A stretch of 50,423 bases of DNA from Archaeoglobaceae archaeon (GCA_030153385.1 JASKJN010000003.1:1-50423), one strand, 5' to 3'. Counted from the stretch's first letter, positions 9,333 through 20,415 are shown. The notes: a model not told the origin generated them from the letters alone. Program-made: numbers and translations.

Positions 9333-10322
9333 GTGCGTTTAATTTGCGGTGTGATCGTTACATACTCTCGAAATGTTTTCATTCCGCTAACAAGAAGCTG
9401 TAGAAACAAATGCTGGTATTGTGGGTTTAGAGTAGAAAATGTAGACTTGATGGATAAGGAAAGCATTAAAAAGCTGTTGGAGAGAGCGAAGAGTGCAAAA
9501 GAGGCACTTTTTACATTTGGAGAGAAACCGGAGCAAGTCCATCCAGAATTGAAGGAAAAACTGCGGACGCTTGGCTATCCAAGTCTGCTAGACTACGTCG
9601 TGGAGATGAACAAACTCGCAATAAATCTCGGATTTCTTCCGCATACGAATGCAGGCGTTCTGGAGAAGGATGAACTTATGAAGCTGAAGCCATTCAATGC
9701 AAGCCTTGGGTTAATGCTTGAACAAGCTGTAGAGCTTGATTGCCACTCCGAAAGTCCCGGTAAGAAGCCAGAAGTGAGAATAAGAACGATCAGAAATGCA
9801 GGAAAGCTCAGAATCCCTTTCACAACAGGTATTCTTATAGGAATAGGTGAGACGGAATACGATAGAGCCTACTCGCTTGAAGTCATTGCTGAATTGCACA
9901 GAGAATTTGGACACATACAGGAGGTCATAATCCAGAATTTTAAGGCGAAGAAGGGGACTAAAATGGAGAATTTTCCAGAACCTTCATTGGAGGAAATGCT
10001 AAAAACAGTGAAGCTCGCGAGACAAATCTTGCCAAAAGACGTGGCCATACAGATCCCTCCAAATCTCGTTGAGGATATTTATCCATTTCTGAAGGCAGGG
10101 GCAAACGATTTGGGAGGAATTTCTGAAGTAACACCAGATTACATAAACCCAGAAGCACGCTGGCCTTCGATTGATCAAATAGAGAAGAGTTTGAGAGGTG
10201 AATTCGTTCTAAGGGAAAGACTTCCAGTTTATCCAAAATTCGTAAAGCTTAAATTATTTGGCAGTGCGGTAAGTGAGCTAATAGAGGTGTATTCAGATGA
10301 TGACGGATACTGTCGCTCTTGA
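9333..10322 (+). CDS. cofG: FO synthase subunit 1 (radical SAM)
   Basis: SRNVFIPLTRSCRNKCWYCGF (CxxxCxxC), GANDLGGISEVTPDYINPEARWP; adjacent cofH. Confidence 0.93.
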   Translation: MRLICGVIVTYSRNVFIPLTRSCRNKCWYCGFRVENVDLMDKESIKKLLERAKSAKEALFTFGEKPEQVHPELKEKLRTLGYPSLLDYVVEMNKLAINLGFLPHTNAGVLEKDELMKLKPFNASLGLMLEQAVELDCHSESPGKKPEVRIRTIRNAGKLRIPFTTGILIGIGETEYDRAYSLEVIAELHREFGHIQEVIIQNFKAKKGTKMENFPEPSLEEMLKTVKLARQILPKDVAIQIPPNLVEDIYPFLKAGANDLGGISEVTPDYINPEARWPSIDQIEKSLRGEFVLRERLPVYPKFVKLKLFGSAVSELIEVYSDDDGYCRS

Positions 10323-11310
10323 ACTTCTCAAGGATCCATACGAGACATTCAAACTCGCAAATGAACTCCGAAAGAAGGCTGTTGGCGATGTTGTGACATT
10401 TGTTGTTAATAGAAATATAAATTTCACAGATATTTGCATAAACGACTGTAAATTTTGCTCTTTCAGGAACAGGAAGAAATTTTTGCTGTCAACTGAAGAA
10501 ATTAAAAGGAAAGTCGAAGAGGCAGTTGATTTCGGGTGCACCGAAGTATGCATTCAGGGAGGACTCCTTCCAAATGCGGATATAGAGTTCTACATCTCAA
10601 TTCTTGACGCAGTCAGAGAGGTTTCGAAGAAGATCCACATTCACGCCTTCTCTCCAATGGAAATCGTGCATATGGCGAAGAACAGCAAACTGACAACTTT
10701 AGAAGTATTGAAAATCCTTAAAAGAGAGGGATTGGGCTCAATGCCCGGAACAGCAGCAGAGATACTGAACGACTGTATCAGAGAGCAGATCTGCCCGATG
10801 AAGCTTAAAACTGAGGAGTGGGTGAGAGTGATAAAAGAAGCTCATGGAATTGGAATCCCAACAACTGCAACGATGATGTACGGACATATTGATAGCTGGG
10901 AGGATAGAATAAGGCACATAATGCTGATAAAACGGATCCAGCGGGAAACTGGAGGTTTTACTGAATTCATTCCTCTATCATTCATGTGGATGAACAATGA
11001 GTTGGGGAAAAGGACTAAGGGAGTTTCAGGTTTCGATGACCTGCTCGTCATTGCCATAGCAAGAATTCTGCTGTATCCTGAAATAAAGAATATTCAGGCC
11101 TCCTGGGTAAAGCTCGGTATCAAACTGGCTCAGGCTTCGCTTAACTTTGGTGCCAACGATCTTGGCGGAACTTTGATAGAGGAAAACATCTCGAAATCAG
11201 CTGGAGCTACGAGCGGAGAGTTCTTGAGCCCTGAAGATCTGAAAGAACTAATAATCAGAGCGGGAAGAATTCCGAAGCAGAGGGATACTCTCTACAACAT
11301 ACTGGATTAA
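10297..11310 (+). CDS. cofH: FO synthase subunit 2 (radical SAM)
   Basis: [53 protein letters not shown]; overlaps cofG. Confidence 0.93.
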   Translation: MMTDTVALELLKDPYETFKLANELRKKAVGDVVTFVVNRNINFTDICINDCKFCSFRNRKKFLLSTEEIKRKVEEAVDFGCTEVCIQGGLLPNADIEFYISILDAVREVSKKIHIHAFSPMEIVHMAKNSKLTTLEVLKILKREGLGSMPGTAAEILNDCIREQICPMKLKTEEWVRVIKEAHGIGIPTTATMMYGHIDSWEDRIRHIMLIKRIQRETGGFTEFIPLSFMWMNNELGKRTKGVSGFDDLLVIAIARILLYPEIKNIQASWVKLGIKLAQASLNFGANDLGGTLIEENISKSAGATSGEFLSPEDLKELIIRAGRIPKQRDTLYNILD

Positions 11311-11345
11311 GAAAACTTTATCTTTCCCCCCGCGTTTTGCCTTGC

Positions 11346-13190
11346 ATGAGACTACTGCTGATCCACGCAGATTACATCGAATACGAAGTTAAGGAGAAGA
11401 CAAAGCTTGCTGAGGATTTTGAGGGAAAAGGAGACAGAGTTGAAGAAGTCCTCGTTGTTTTTACTTCCGTTGAGAAGGGCGATAATGAGGAAGTTGTGAA
11501 GAGAGCTGTTGAAGAGATAAAGGATACTGCCAAAAAAGTCGGAGCGAATAGAATATTAATTTACCCTTATGCTCATCTTTCATCTAATCTTGCGGATCCA
11601 GAAACTGCGATCAACTTGCTGAGAATGCTCGAGTCCGAACTAAAGGATTTTGAAGTAAAGAGAGCTCCTTTCGGCTGGTATAAGGCCTTTCGGCTTTCCT
11701 GCAAGGGACATCCACTGAGTGAACTCTCGAAGGAGATAATGGGAGAGGAGGCAGAAGTCACCAAGGCCCTGAAAGACGAAAAGAAGGTTGTAAGCCACTG
11801 GTTCATCCTCAAGCCTGATGGAGAGCTCGTCAGAGTTGAGGATTTCGATTTTAAAGGCTTTGAAAACCTCAAAAAATTCGCAAGATATGAGATGGAAAAA
11901 AGAAGGGCGGTTGACGCAATTCCGGCGCATGTGGAATTCATGCAGAAGCTCGAAATTGCGGACTACGAAGGTGCAAGTGATTCCGGACACATAAAGTTCT
12001 ATCCGAAAGGCAGACTGATAAAGAGTTTGCTCGAGAGCTTCGTAACAAGGAAGTGTGTCGAATACGGGGCAATGGAAGTTGAGACACCGATAATGTACGA
12101 CCGAAGCCATCCAACTCTGCGTAAATACCTCGAAAGATTCCCCGCTCGGCAGTATATTCTTCATGGAGACAAAAGAGAGTTTTTCCTGAGATTCGCTGCA
12201 TGTTTTGGGCAGTTTTTAATGCTATCAAATGCAACGATCACCTATAAAAATCTTCCATTGAAGATCTACGAATTGACAAGGTATTCTTTCAGAAAAGAGC
12301 AGAGAGGGGAACTCGTTGGTTTGCGGAGGCTAAGAGCATTCACCATGCCCGATATGCATACAATCGTTAAGGATATGGATCAGGCCAAGGAAGAGTTTTT
12401 GAGACAATATAAATTATCTGCAGAAGTTTTGAATGAGATCGGGATCTCTCCAGACGATTACGAGGTTGCATTAAGGATAACGAGGGACTTCTACGAGCAG
12501 AATAAAGAATTTGTGAAGAAAATAGCAGAAGTTCTTCAAAAGCCGATACTGCTCGAGATGTGGGACCATCGATTCTTTTACTTCGTTCTGAAGTTTGAGT
12601 TCAACTTTGTTGATGCTCTGGAGAAAGCTTCAGCGCTGTCAACTGTGCAGATCGATGTGGAGAATGCCGAGAGGTATGGGATAACCTATGTGGACTCCGA
12701 AGGAACAAGAAAGACTCCACTGATCCTTCACTGCTCTGTAAGCGGTGCAATTGAGAGGGTTATGTATGCTCTGCTTGAGAGGGCGAAGTTCATGCTCGAT
12801 GCGAAAAAACTGCCCATGCTTCCTGTATGGCTCTCCCCAACTCAGGTTCGCATAATTCCAGTGAGCGAGAAGTATATTGAGGAGTCCAAGAAGATCGCAG
12901 ACATGCTTCAAGCAAGAGTAGATATCGACGACCGCAATGAAACGCTGAACAAAAAGATCAGAGATGCAAACACAGAATGGATTCCATATATAGTGGTTGT
13001 TGGGGAGAGGGAGGTAAAGGAGGGGAAACTCACCGTTACTGTAAGAAAAGAGTCTACTTTGGAAAAACAGAAAAGAATCCAAGTTTCAGTTGAAGAACTA
13101 AACGAAATTCTGAGGAGAGAGAACGAAGGAAAGCCTTTCCTGCCACTTCCACTTCCAAGACTGCTTTCAATGAGAGCGTCTTTCAGGTGA
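11346..13190 (+). CDS. thrS: Threonyl-tRNA synthetase, archaeal type with N-terminal D-aminoacyl editing domain
   Basis: [15 protein letters not shown] archaeal editing domain; class II motifs ([52 protein letters not shown]); anticodon domain. Confidence 0.95.
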   Translation: MRLLLIHADYIEYEVKEKTKLAEDFEGKGDRVEEVLVVFTSVEKGDNEEVVKRAVEEIKDTAKKVGANRILIYPYAHLSSNLADPETAINLLRMLESELKDFEVKRAPFGWYKAFRLSCKGHPLSELSKEIMGEEAEVTKALKDEKKVVSHWFILKPDGELVRVEDFDFKGFENLKKFARYEMEKRRAVDAIPAHVEFMQKLEIADYEGASDSGHIKFYPKGRLIKSLLESFVTRKCVEYGAMEVETPIMYDRSHPTLRKYLERFPARQYILHGDKREFFLRFAACFGQFLMLSNATITYKNLPLKIYELTRYSFRKEQRGELVGLRRLRAFTMPDMHTIVKDMDQAKEEFLRQYKLSAEVLNEIGISPDDYEVALRITRDFYEQNKEFVKKIAEVLQKPILLEMWDHRFFYFVLKFEFNFVDALEKASALSTVQIDVENAERYGITYVDSEGTRKTPLILHCSVSGAIERVMYALLERAKFMLDAKKLPMLPVWLSPTQVRIIPVSEKYIEESKKIADMLQARVDIDDRNETLNKKIRDANTEWIPYIVVVGEREVKEGKLTVTVRKESTLEKQKRIQVSVEELNEILRRENEGKPFLPLPLPRLLSMRASFR

Positions 13191-13194
13191 GAGA

Positions 13195-13461
13195 ATGGAT
13201 GCAGAGTTGAAGAAGACATTCATTCCGATAATCCTCGGCGCAATTGCGGGTCTGATCTCCTTCATTGTCACTCAGGATCTTAGGCAGAGAGATGCTTTTG
13301 GAATAATAATCCTTGTTTTGCTGATCTATATTCAGAAATTCATCTTTCCAAAGCTGGGGGTTGAGCTGAAGCCGAAGGACTGGGTTGGCCTGTCATTCCT
13401 GAGCCTCTCCGCCTGGTACATCGTCTGGACAATTCTCTTGAATGAATATTATTTCTCTTGA
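13195..13461 (+). CDS. Small integral membrane protein, archaeal EMC6-like
   Basis: 88 aa with about 3 TM helices; ends KPKDWVGLSFLSLSAWYIVWTILLNEY, resembling archaeal EMC6-like proteins by my recollection. Confidence 0.6.
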   Translation: MDAELKKTFIPIILGAIAGLISFIVTQDLRQRDAFGIIILVLLIYIQKFIFPKLGVELKPKDWVGLSFLSLSAWYIVWTILLNEYYFS

Positions 13462-14276
13462 AAATTTAAAGCCTCAAGTGCGACTTTTTTCATCAAACTG
13501 ACCGGTGGCTTTATACCTGTCCATATCTCAAAGGCTTTTTCAGCTTGGTATACAAGCATTTCTAAACCGCTTACGACTCTGCACTCTATCTCCTTGGCCT
13601 TTTTAATAAGCGGAGTCTCTACTGGATTGTAAACCGCATCAAAAACGATCATCCCCGGTTTAAGAATTTCTTCTGGCACAGGAATACCAGAAGAGAAGCC
13701 CTTCATACCAACGGGCGTCGCATTTGCAACTATATCAATCTTCAGCTCTCCGATCTTCTCCATTGGATAAAAGATGCATTCTCCATATTCGCGAAGCTCT
13801 CTAACCGCCTCAAGTCCTCTGCTCTCTGTTCTGTTCGTCAGAACAACTTTGGCCCCCATTTTCATGAGTGCCAGTGCTATTGCCTTCCCCGCCCCACCCG
13901 CTCCAACTACAAGGGCAATTTTTCCCTCTACTTCTAACTTTGAGTTTTTAAAAGCCATTTCAACTCCGTAGATGTCGGTGTTGTAACCCTCCATTTTCCT
14001 GAGATCGATCGTGTTAACCGCAAGCTTTGCTTCTCCGACAGGTTTGACGAATTTCAGAACTTCCTCCTTGTACGGAATTGTGACATTTAGACCTGTGAAA
14101 CCGAGAGCTTTCGCTCCAAAAATAGCATCCTTCAACTCGGATGGCTTGACTTCGAATGCAAGATATCGCCCCTGTATGCGAAGATATTCCATCACTGCAT
14201 TGTGGATCCTCGGCGAGATCGAGTGCGATAGAGGGTAACCAATTATGCCAAGGTAGAGCATGATAAAAGTTCTCAA
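13449..14276 (-). CDS. aroE: Shikimate dehydrogenase
   Basis: IIGYPLSHSISPRIHNA, GLNVTIPYKEEVLKF, VVGAGGAGKAIALAL, ANATPVGM. Confidence 0.95.
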   Translation of the reverse strand: MRTFIMLYLGIIGYPLSHSISPRIHNAVMEYLRIQGRYLAFEVKPSELKDAIFGAKALGFTGLNVTIPYKEEVLKFVKPVGEAKLAVNTIDLRKMEGYNTDIYGVEMAFKNSKLEVEGKIALVVGAGGAGKAIALALMKMGAKVVLTNRTESRGLEAVRELREYGECIFYPMEKIGELKIDIVANATPVGMKGFSSGIPVPEEILKPGMIVFDAVYNPVETPLIKKAKEIECRVVSGLEMLVYQAEKAFEIWTGIKPPVSLMKKVALEALNFQEK

Positions 14277-14374
14277 TAGGGTTTAATATTTCTGACGTTA
14301 GAATTTTTGCAGTTGGCTAAACTGGGGATTTCTTAAATTCCGCAAAATTTTTTACGCTGAAGGCTATTCTGCGT

Positions 14375-14911
14375 ATGCGGATAACTGAAGCAGAAGATCG
14401 GGAGAGGATAAAAAAGCTTGCTCCCGAAAAGATTATGGATCTGCTCTTCTTTCAGGTTAGGAATCTCTGGCGGGTCGATGGCTTCTACTTCCTCGGAATC
14501 GAGGAAAAATTTGGGACGGAGGTTGCGACTGAAATTGATGCCAACTGCTGGAGTTCTCTCGCTAAGATTGAGGCAAAAGAACTGAAGAGGATCTTTGGCA
14601 TTGAAAAAGTCGAAAGAATTGCGACTCTTCTCGAGCTTTTGACAAACACGAGCTGGGCACTTTATCAAACGAAGAAGGAAATTGAGATTTTGGAAGACAA
14701 AGGGATTTTCAGAGTCTCAAGCTGTAGAATTCAGGAAGCGAGATTGAAAAAGGGTTTGGAGATCTTTCCATGCAAAAAGGTAAGGTTTGGATACCTTAAA
14801 AGCTTTGTAGAAGAGCTTAGCAGTGATTTTGAGGTTCTATGCAAATCCTGCCCACCCGATAAGAAGCGGGAAGGTTTCTGGTGTGAATGGGAATTTAGAA
14901 AAAAGATTTAA
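14375..14911 (+). CDS. DUF6125-like / conserved hypothetical protein with C-terminal cysteines
   Basis: LLFFQVRNLWRVDGFYFLGIEEKFGTEVATEIDANCW…; CKSCPPDKKREGFWCEWEF. Confidence 0.6.
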   Translation: MRITEAEDRERIKKLAPEKIMDLLFFQVRNLWRVDGFYFLGIEEKFGTEVATEIDANCWSSLAKIEAKELKRIFGIEKVERIATLLELLTNTSWALYQTKKEIEILEDKGIFRVSSCRIQEARLKKGLEIFPCKKVRFGYLKSFVEELSSDFEVLCKSCPPDKKREGFWCEWEFRKKI

Positions 14912-14920
14912 ATAAAATTT

Positions 14921-15289
14921 TTACTTCAAAAGACTTTCCGCAATGTCTCCAAAGACCGGGAACTTGAACATCTCTCCCTGGTATGCCTTGATCATTCCGA
15001 CGATCCACAGGATAACCATGCCTATAATTATCAACCATACCAATATCACAAGGGGCCATACAAAGATGCTTATGAAAGACAAGATCCAGGCAAGTACCGT
15101 AAGGCTTAAAAACGTTACCAAAGATTGCATCGCATGGAATTTCACGAATTTACTCTCCTTTTCCAGTAGCAGAAATATCAGCCCTGTAATCCATCCAATT
15201 AAATAGCAGAGGAGTCCCACAACGTTTTCTTCCAGCCCAAGCGAACTCTTTGGCTTTTGAACTTCCGCAGGTTTTGTCTCACCATTCAT
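14921..15289 (-). CDS. DUF4870-family membrane protein
   Basis: EENVVGLLCYLIGWITGLIFLLLEKESKFVKFHAMQSLV motif and TM helices. Confidence 0.82.
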   Translation of the reverse strand: MNGETKPAEVQKPKSSLGLEENVVGLLCYLIGWITGLIFLLLEKESKFVKFHAMQSLVTFLSLTVLAWILSFISIFVWPLVILVWLIIIGMVILWIVGMIKAYQGEMFKFPVFGDIAESLLK

Positions 15290-15330
15290 TCACAACACCT
15301 CCATGATTTTTCAAATATTTTCTTTGAGCT

Positions 15331-16098
15331 TTAAAAATTTTTCCCGAGCAAATCCTCGTAAGCCTTCACGTTCCTATCTGTAAGGGTGTAGTTTATCTTT
15401 CTGTAAGCTCTTATCCTGCTCAGATCAACTTCCGCAACCAGCGCTTCTTCTTTCTCTTCATGCTTGGCCTTTGCGATGATTCCATCAAAACTTGCTATAA
15501 GGCTTCTTCCTACCGCTTCGCTACCAGCAAAAGTTCTGCCAAAACCACCCGCTTTGACGATCGCATAGCAGTTGTCAAAGGATCTTGCAAAGTATAGGCA
15601 GTATCTCAAATTTTCGCCGGGTAATTCGGAGTGTTTGAAGGAAACAACAGGATTTAAGGCTATATCAACGCCCTTTATCCCTGCAATTCTGCAGAGCTCA
15701 GGATACAAGATGTCCGCGCAGATGAGGACGCATATCTTTGCTTTTCGAACTTCAAAAAAGTTAAGCTTCTCCCCCGGAACTATACCGAATGTTTTCTCAG
15801 TCCTTGTTGGATGGACTTTGTCTTGATAGCCTATTACGTCTCCAGAGTCGAAGATAAAAGCTCTGTTTGTTGTTTTTCCCTCATTGAAAACTATGTTGCC
15901 CGAAGTGACCACGCCATATTCCTTGCTTATTTTTCGAAGGAATTGCAGGGTTTTTTCGCCATAATCAAGCGAAAAAGCAGGATAGGAGAAGTATTCGGGA
16001 TAAAGAAGGATCTCTGCCCCATTTTCAACTGCCTCGATCGATAGTCTTTCTGCACCATCCAGATCACCAATTCTGCACTGAATTGCTGCGACTTTCAA
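15331..16098 (-). CDS. Carbon-nitrogen hydrolase (nitrilase superfamily)
   Basis: Candidate Glu-Lys-Cys triad: LLYPEYFSYPAF, DKVHPTRTEK, VLICADILYPEL. Confidence 0.88.
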   Translation of the reverse strand: MKVAAIQCRIGDLDGAERLSIEAVENGAEILLYPEYFSYPAFSLDYGEKTLQFLRKISKEYGVVTSGNIVFNEGKTTNRAFIFDSGDVIGYQDKVHPTRTEKTFGIVPGEKLNFFEVRKAKICVLICADILYPELCRIAGIKGVDIALNPVVSFKHSELPGENLRYCLYFARSFDNCYAIVKAGGFGRTFAGSEAVGRSLIASFDGIIAKAKHEEKEEALVAEVDLSRIRAYRKINYTLTDRNVKAYEDLLGKNF

Positions 16099-16870
16099 TT
16101 TTCCTCACCCCACAGCAGTCTATTTTTGCTTTAAACGGCTCACCAAATTCCTTAAGAGCATCGAATCCTCTGTAAGCAAAAACGGTTTTTCCAAGCATAG
16201 CCATACTCGCCATACCGCCAGCGCTTTCTACCGCTTCCACTATATCTCTAACAGGTTCTATAAGTCCGGTCTCCTCAGCAAATCCCTTAGAGCATCTGAA
16301 AAGATTTTTAAGGCTAACATCCCTCATGAATTCCTTCAGCCATCTCCTTCCGATCTCCGCTATGTCTTTTCTTTCCCGAAGCACTTCTCTCGTTGAAATA
16401 CTACCCAAAGAGAGGAAATCGAGCTCGTATACCCATGCATATCTCTCCACAACGATCTTGGACGGACATGAAGCTGTCTTTCTTATGACAAGTCCGCCAA
16501 AAGCTTGAGTTGCCACAGTTCCAAGCCCGGTGAGGTTAACAACTTCTGCAACGTGGGCTAAATCGTATAGCTCAATCGCAGGCTTATCGCTTAGGAATGC
16601 GGTAGCCAGAGCGGATGCCCCACTCAGACCAAATCCACAGCCGAGAGGAAGCTCTGTGAAAAGCTCAACTCCTTCCATTTCGTTTTTCTTCAGCACATAC
16701 TCTACAGTGGGAAAGCTGATCTTCTCTCCGTTGAACCTCAACTCCGAAGATGGCTTTGCAAAAACCCCCTTATCGATCGTGAAACCCACACCCATGCTTC
16801 CAGACCTTAGGGGATCCTTATCGATCTGGGGGCTGAAAATACAGCTTATTGCAGCGGGACAGAAGATCAT
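16064..16870 (-). CDS. Pantoate kinase (GHMP family)
   Basis: GHMP motif LPLGCGFGLSGASALATAFL; overlap/adjacency with coaBC. Confidence 0.85.
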   Translation of the reverse strand: MIFCPAAISCIFSPQIDKDPLRSGSMGVGFTIDKGVFAKPSSELRFNGEKISFPTVEYVLKKNEMEGVELFTELPLGCGFGLSGASALATAFLSDKPAIELYDLAHVAEVVNLTGLGTVATQAFGGLVIRKTASCPSKIVVERYAWVYELDFLSLGSISTREVLRERKDIAEIGRRWLKEFMRDVSLKNLFRCSKGFAEETGLIEPVRDIVEAVESAGGMASMAMLGKTVFAYRGFDALKEFGEPFKAKIDCCGVRKIESRSNSVQNW

Positions 16871-18078
16871 AGGCAGTCTCCAATGTAGATCTCTACGATC
16901 TTCTTGGCAATTATAGTTTTTCTACCTTCCAGCCACTGAACTCTCTTGCCAGTAACAACAACAACTCTCGACTCTTCTGTCCCCATTCCCTTTTCAAGAA
17001 CGTCGTTTGCAACTACCATTGCAAGTTTGTCAGCATGAATTCTTTCTTTCGCAATTTCCACGAGTTCCTCATCGCTTACCCCGGTTTCAGCCTTAAATCC
17101 AATTATGTCTCCCCCGTAAACCTTTCTGACCTCCCTTATAATCTTTGGAGCTTCTTTTAGCTTTAGAGTGAGCTCTGGAACTGTTTTGATCTTCTTTTCC
17201 TGCATTTCAATCGTGAAATCAGCTGGAGCTGCAGAAGAAACGAAAAGGGAGCAGTTAGAAATTTCCTCAAGCACAGCTTTCAGCATGTCTTTCACAGACC
17301 AAACTTTAACCTCTTTGAAGTTGGGGAGATCTACATTGAAATCCTTTGAGGTCACAAGCACAACTTCCGCGCCTCTTCTCCAGAGCTCCAAGGCTATCTC
17401 CTTTCCCATAAGGCCAGAACTTTTATTGCTTATGAATCGAACGGGATCTATCTGCTCGTAAGTCGGGCCAGCGGTAACGAGAACCTTTTTTCCGGCGAAT
17501 TCTTTTGGGTAAAGCCTTCTTTCAACATGCAAACAGATCTTCTCGATATCGGGAAACTTTGCTTTTCCTTCAGAGAACTTTGGTTCTATAAACTCCACAC
17601 CCATTTTTTCAAGCTTCTCGATATTTTCTTGAACTGAGATATTTTCGATCATCGCTGCGTGCATTGCGGGAGCGATCAGCACAGGCTTACCCGCTCCTAA
17701 AGCGGTCGTGGCAAAAGTCGTCACTGGTGTGTCGTCAATGCCGTTTGCGATCTTCGAAATCGTGTTAGCGGTTGCGGGAGCTATAAGGTAAAGGTCTGCA
17801 AATCCATCCTTGCCAAGATAGTTCACGTGCTCGATCATCCCGGTGATCTCTGTCACTACTTTATTTCCAGTTGCAAATTCAAGGGCGTAGGGGTGGATTA
17901 TCTTCTGCGCGGACTCGCTCATAACTGCAAAAACTTCTGCCCCTCGCCTTGCAAGTTCTCTTGCAAGCTTAACACATTCCACAGCTGCGATGCTTCCAGT
18001 AACTCCGAGAACGATCTTTTTTCCCTTAAGTCTCTCGCTCTCCACTCCCCTTATCCTTTCCAAGTGCACGTTCAACAC
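16867..18078 (-). CDS. coaBC: Bifunctional phosphopantothenoylcysteine decarboxylase/phosphopantothenate-cysteine ligase
   Basis: VLGVTGSIAAVECVKLARELARRGAEV, LIAPATANTISKIANGIDD, VTAGPTYEQIDPVRFISNKSSGLMG. Confidence 0.95.
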   Translation of the reverse strand: MLNVHLERIRGVESERLKGKKIVLGVTGSIAAVECVKLARELARRGAEVFAVMSESAQKIIHPYALEFATGNKVVTEITGMIEHVNYLGKDGFADLYLIAPATANTISKIANGIDDTPVTTFATTALGAGKPVLIAPAMHAAMIENISVQENIEKLEKMGVEFIEPKFSEGKAKFPDIEKICLHVERRLYPKEFAGKKVLVTAGPTYEQIDPVRFISNKSSGLMGKEIALELWRRGAEVVLVTSKDFNVDLPNFKEVKVWSVKDMLKAVLEEISNCSLFVSSAAPADFTIEMQEKKIKTVPELTLKLKEAPKIIREVRKVYGGDIIGFKAETGVSDEELVEIAKERIHADKLAMVVANDVLEKGMGTEESRVVVVTGKRVQWLEGRKTIIAKKIVEIYIGDCL

Positions 18079-19324
18079 CTCTTATAAACACATCCCGCTC
18101 ACCCGTTTCGAATGCTTTTCTATATCTGACCTTCCTTAGCAGAACCTCAACCTTTTCAATGTTCTCAACACCCTTAATCGGAATTCTCTCTCCAGCCTCT
18201 TCAATTTCCTCAGCCGGAGTTTCTACAGTTTCAATGAAAGAGATCTTCTCCAGCTGTTTAACTCTTTCCTTTTTCAAGATTCTTTCAACCGCATCTTCCC
18301 AAGCGTTTCGCCAGGGGACGTCACGAGTTGTCTCTTTCGTGAAATAATTTTTCCTCTCAACCAAGATCAGGTCATACGGGCAGGCATTCTCGCACGCTCC
18401 GCAGTAAATGCAGAATTTCTCATTGAAGTATACTCTTTTTCTGTCCTCGGATACATACCAAACCCTGTTGAACTTGCAGATCTTCAAACATGCTCCGCAA
18501 CCCACTGGGTCACAGCGTGTCATTCTTGCCTCAAATAGACTCAGCTTTCCCTCGATTGGCTTTATAGTCTTTGCAGCGTCGTAAGGACAGATCTCCTCGC
18601 AGTATCCACAGTTTGAGCAAGTATTTTGGTTTATCGTGATCTTTGCTATCTTCTCTGGAAGCTTATATGAAATCCTTTTTCCCTCCACCACTATCGCCTT
18701 TTCAGGGCAGATCTCTTCGCAGAGCTTGCAATAGTCGCATTTGCTCTCGTCAATAAGAATATCGCTGTAGGGCATCAGATCTGTTGGAAGAATCTCTTTT
18801 TCCACCATTCTGAAAACTTCACAGAATTCTGCACATATTCCGCAGAGATTGCACTTATTTTTGTCGACCTTAACAGAACCCTTAAAGGATTCGTTTCTTT
18901 CCGCGATCTGACTCCTAACAATTAGATTCTCTCTTTTTATTGCTCCAGTTGGGCAGACCTTGTAGCAAAGCGTGCATTCCTTACAGCTTTCATACTTGAA
19001 TGTATACCTAACTGGAGAGAGATGCAAAGAAGACTTATCTACTGATTCTCCATTTATGTAAAATTCGAATGCGTTGAATGGACAGAAGGAATAGCAGATC
19101 CCGCAGTAAGCGCACCTTAGATGGTCTATGATCACAGGAGGCATCTCCATGCCCTTCGCGATCTCATGTACGGGTCCGAGCTCAATCGCATTCACAGGAC
19201 AGGCAAAAACACAAATTCCACATCCATTGCACCTTTTATAATCATATAGAAGTTCCCTAATCTCTTCTTCAGTCCTTTGAATGCATCTTATCTTTTCATC
19301 CACTTCCACAGTTCTTTCGATCAT
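18026..19324 (-). CDS. Polyferredoxin with eight [4Fe-4S]-type motifs (FwdF-like)
   Basis: Eight cysteine clusters: CNGCGICVFACP, CAYCGICYSFCP, CKECTLCYKVCP, CNLCGICAEFCE, CDYCKLCEEICP, CSNCGYCEEICP, CDPVGCGACLKIC, CIYCGACENACP. Confidence 0.85.
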   Translation of the reverse strand: MIERTVEVDEKIRCIQRTEEEIRELLYDYKRCNGCGICVFACPVNAIELGPVHEIAKGMEMPPVIIDHLRCAYCGICYSFCPFNAFEFYINGESVDKSSLHLSPVRYTFKYESCKECTLCYKVCPTGAIKRENLIVRSQIAERNESFKGSVKVDKNKCNLCGICAEFCEVFRMVEKEILPTDLMPYSDILIDESKCDYCKLCEEICPEKAIVVEGKRISYKLPEKIAKITINQNTCSNCGYCEEICPYDAAKTIKPIEGKLSLFEARMTRCDPVGCGACLKICKFNRVWYVSEDRKRVYFNEKFCIYCGACENACPYDLILVERKNYFTKETTRDVPWRNAWEDAVERILKKERVKQLEKISFIETVETPAEEIEEAGERIPIKGVENIEKVEVLLRKVRYRKAFETGERDVFIRGVERALGKDKGSGERET

Positions 19325-20415
19325 GTTCTCCCCACAAAACTTCTTGGAATCAGACCCTGCAGAAGCATGCAATCCACGATAACAAGCGAAGCCATCGCCT
19401 CCGCAACAGGAACAATTCTCGGGACTATGCAGGGATCGTGTCGCCCCTTAACGCTGATCTCTACTTCTTCCATCCTCTCGTAGTCCACACTTTTTTGTTT
19501 CTTCGAAATTGAAGGTGTGGGCTTAACCGCTATTCTCATCACAATATCCTCCCCATTTGTGATTCCTCCAAGGATTCCGCCAGCGTTATTTGTCGCAAAG
19601 CGTATTTTCCCATCCTTCAGCACGATCGGATCGTTGTTCTCGCTCCCCTTCAGCTTAGCTACCTCAAAACCCCTTCCTATCTCAAATCCCTTGACTGAAG
19701 GGATGCTCATCAAAGCATAGGCAAAATAAGCGCTTATCTTTCCGAAAACTGGCTCACCCAATCCTGCAGGGACATTTTTTGCTATCAGCTCTACAATTCC
19801 TCCAACACTATCTCCTTCGCTCATGGCCATTTTTATCCGCTCTTCAGCTTCCCCTTCTTTTTGGGGATCAGGGCACCTTATGGGACTCCTTTCAGCTATC
19901 TCGAAGGCCTTCTCGGGATCCTCAACACTAAACCTTATACCTCCAATTTCTCTAGCATATCCAAAAACCCTTATATTGTACTTTCTGAGGATCAGCTTGG
20001 CTATCGCTCCCGCAGCGACTCTTCCAACGGTCTCTCTTGCAGACGCTCTTCCCCCTCCACGCCAGTCTCTGATTCCGAATTTCGCAAAATAGCTGAAGTC
20101 AGCATGTCCCGGGCGTGGAATGGTTTTAAGCTCCTCATATGGTTTTGAGTCAACGTCTTTATTCCAAACGAGCAGTGAAATCGGTGTTCCAAGAGTGATT
20201 CCGTCAAGAACTCCCGAAAGAATCTCAACCTCATCTATTTCCTTTCTTTTAGAACTGAATTCCCCTCCGGGCCTTCTTCTGCTCATCTCCTTCTGAATGA
20301 ACTCCTCATCAATTTCGAGACCCGCAGGGCAACCGTCGATGATACAGCCTACTGCCTTTCCATGGCTTTCCCCCCAGGTAGTGACCCTGAAGGCGTGGCC
20401 GAAAGTGTTCATCAA
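19321..20415 (-). CDS. aroC: Chorismate synthase
   Basis: FGHAFRVTTWGESHGKAVGCIIDGCPAG, SRRRPGG, GRASARETVGRVAAGAIAK, GRHDPCIVPRIVPVAEAM. Confidence 0.97.
   Translation of the reverse strand: MMNTFGHAFRVTTWGESHGKAVGCIIDGCPAGLEIDEEFIQKEMSRRRPGGEFSSKRKEIDEVEILSGVLDGITLGTPISLLVWNKDVDSKPYEELKTIPRPGHADFSYFAKFGIRDWRGGGRASARETVGRVAAGAIAKLILRKYNIRVFGYAREIGGIRFSVEDPEKAFEIAERSPIRCPDPQKEGEAEERIKMAMSEGDSVGGIVELIAKNVPAGLGEPVFGKISAYFAYALMSIPSVKGFEIGRGFEVAKLKGSENNDPIVLKDGKIRFATNNAGGILGGITNGEDIVMRIAVKPTPSISKKQKSVDYERMEEVEISVKGRHDPCIVPRIVPVAEAMASLVIVDCMLLQGLIPRSFVGRT

Noticed and set aside
11573-13219. Long antisense ORFs inside thrS (e.g. 11640-12164, 12639-13082)
   Set aside because: Shadow ORFs on the opposite strand of a clearly conserved gene.
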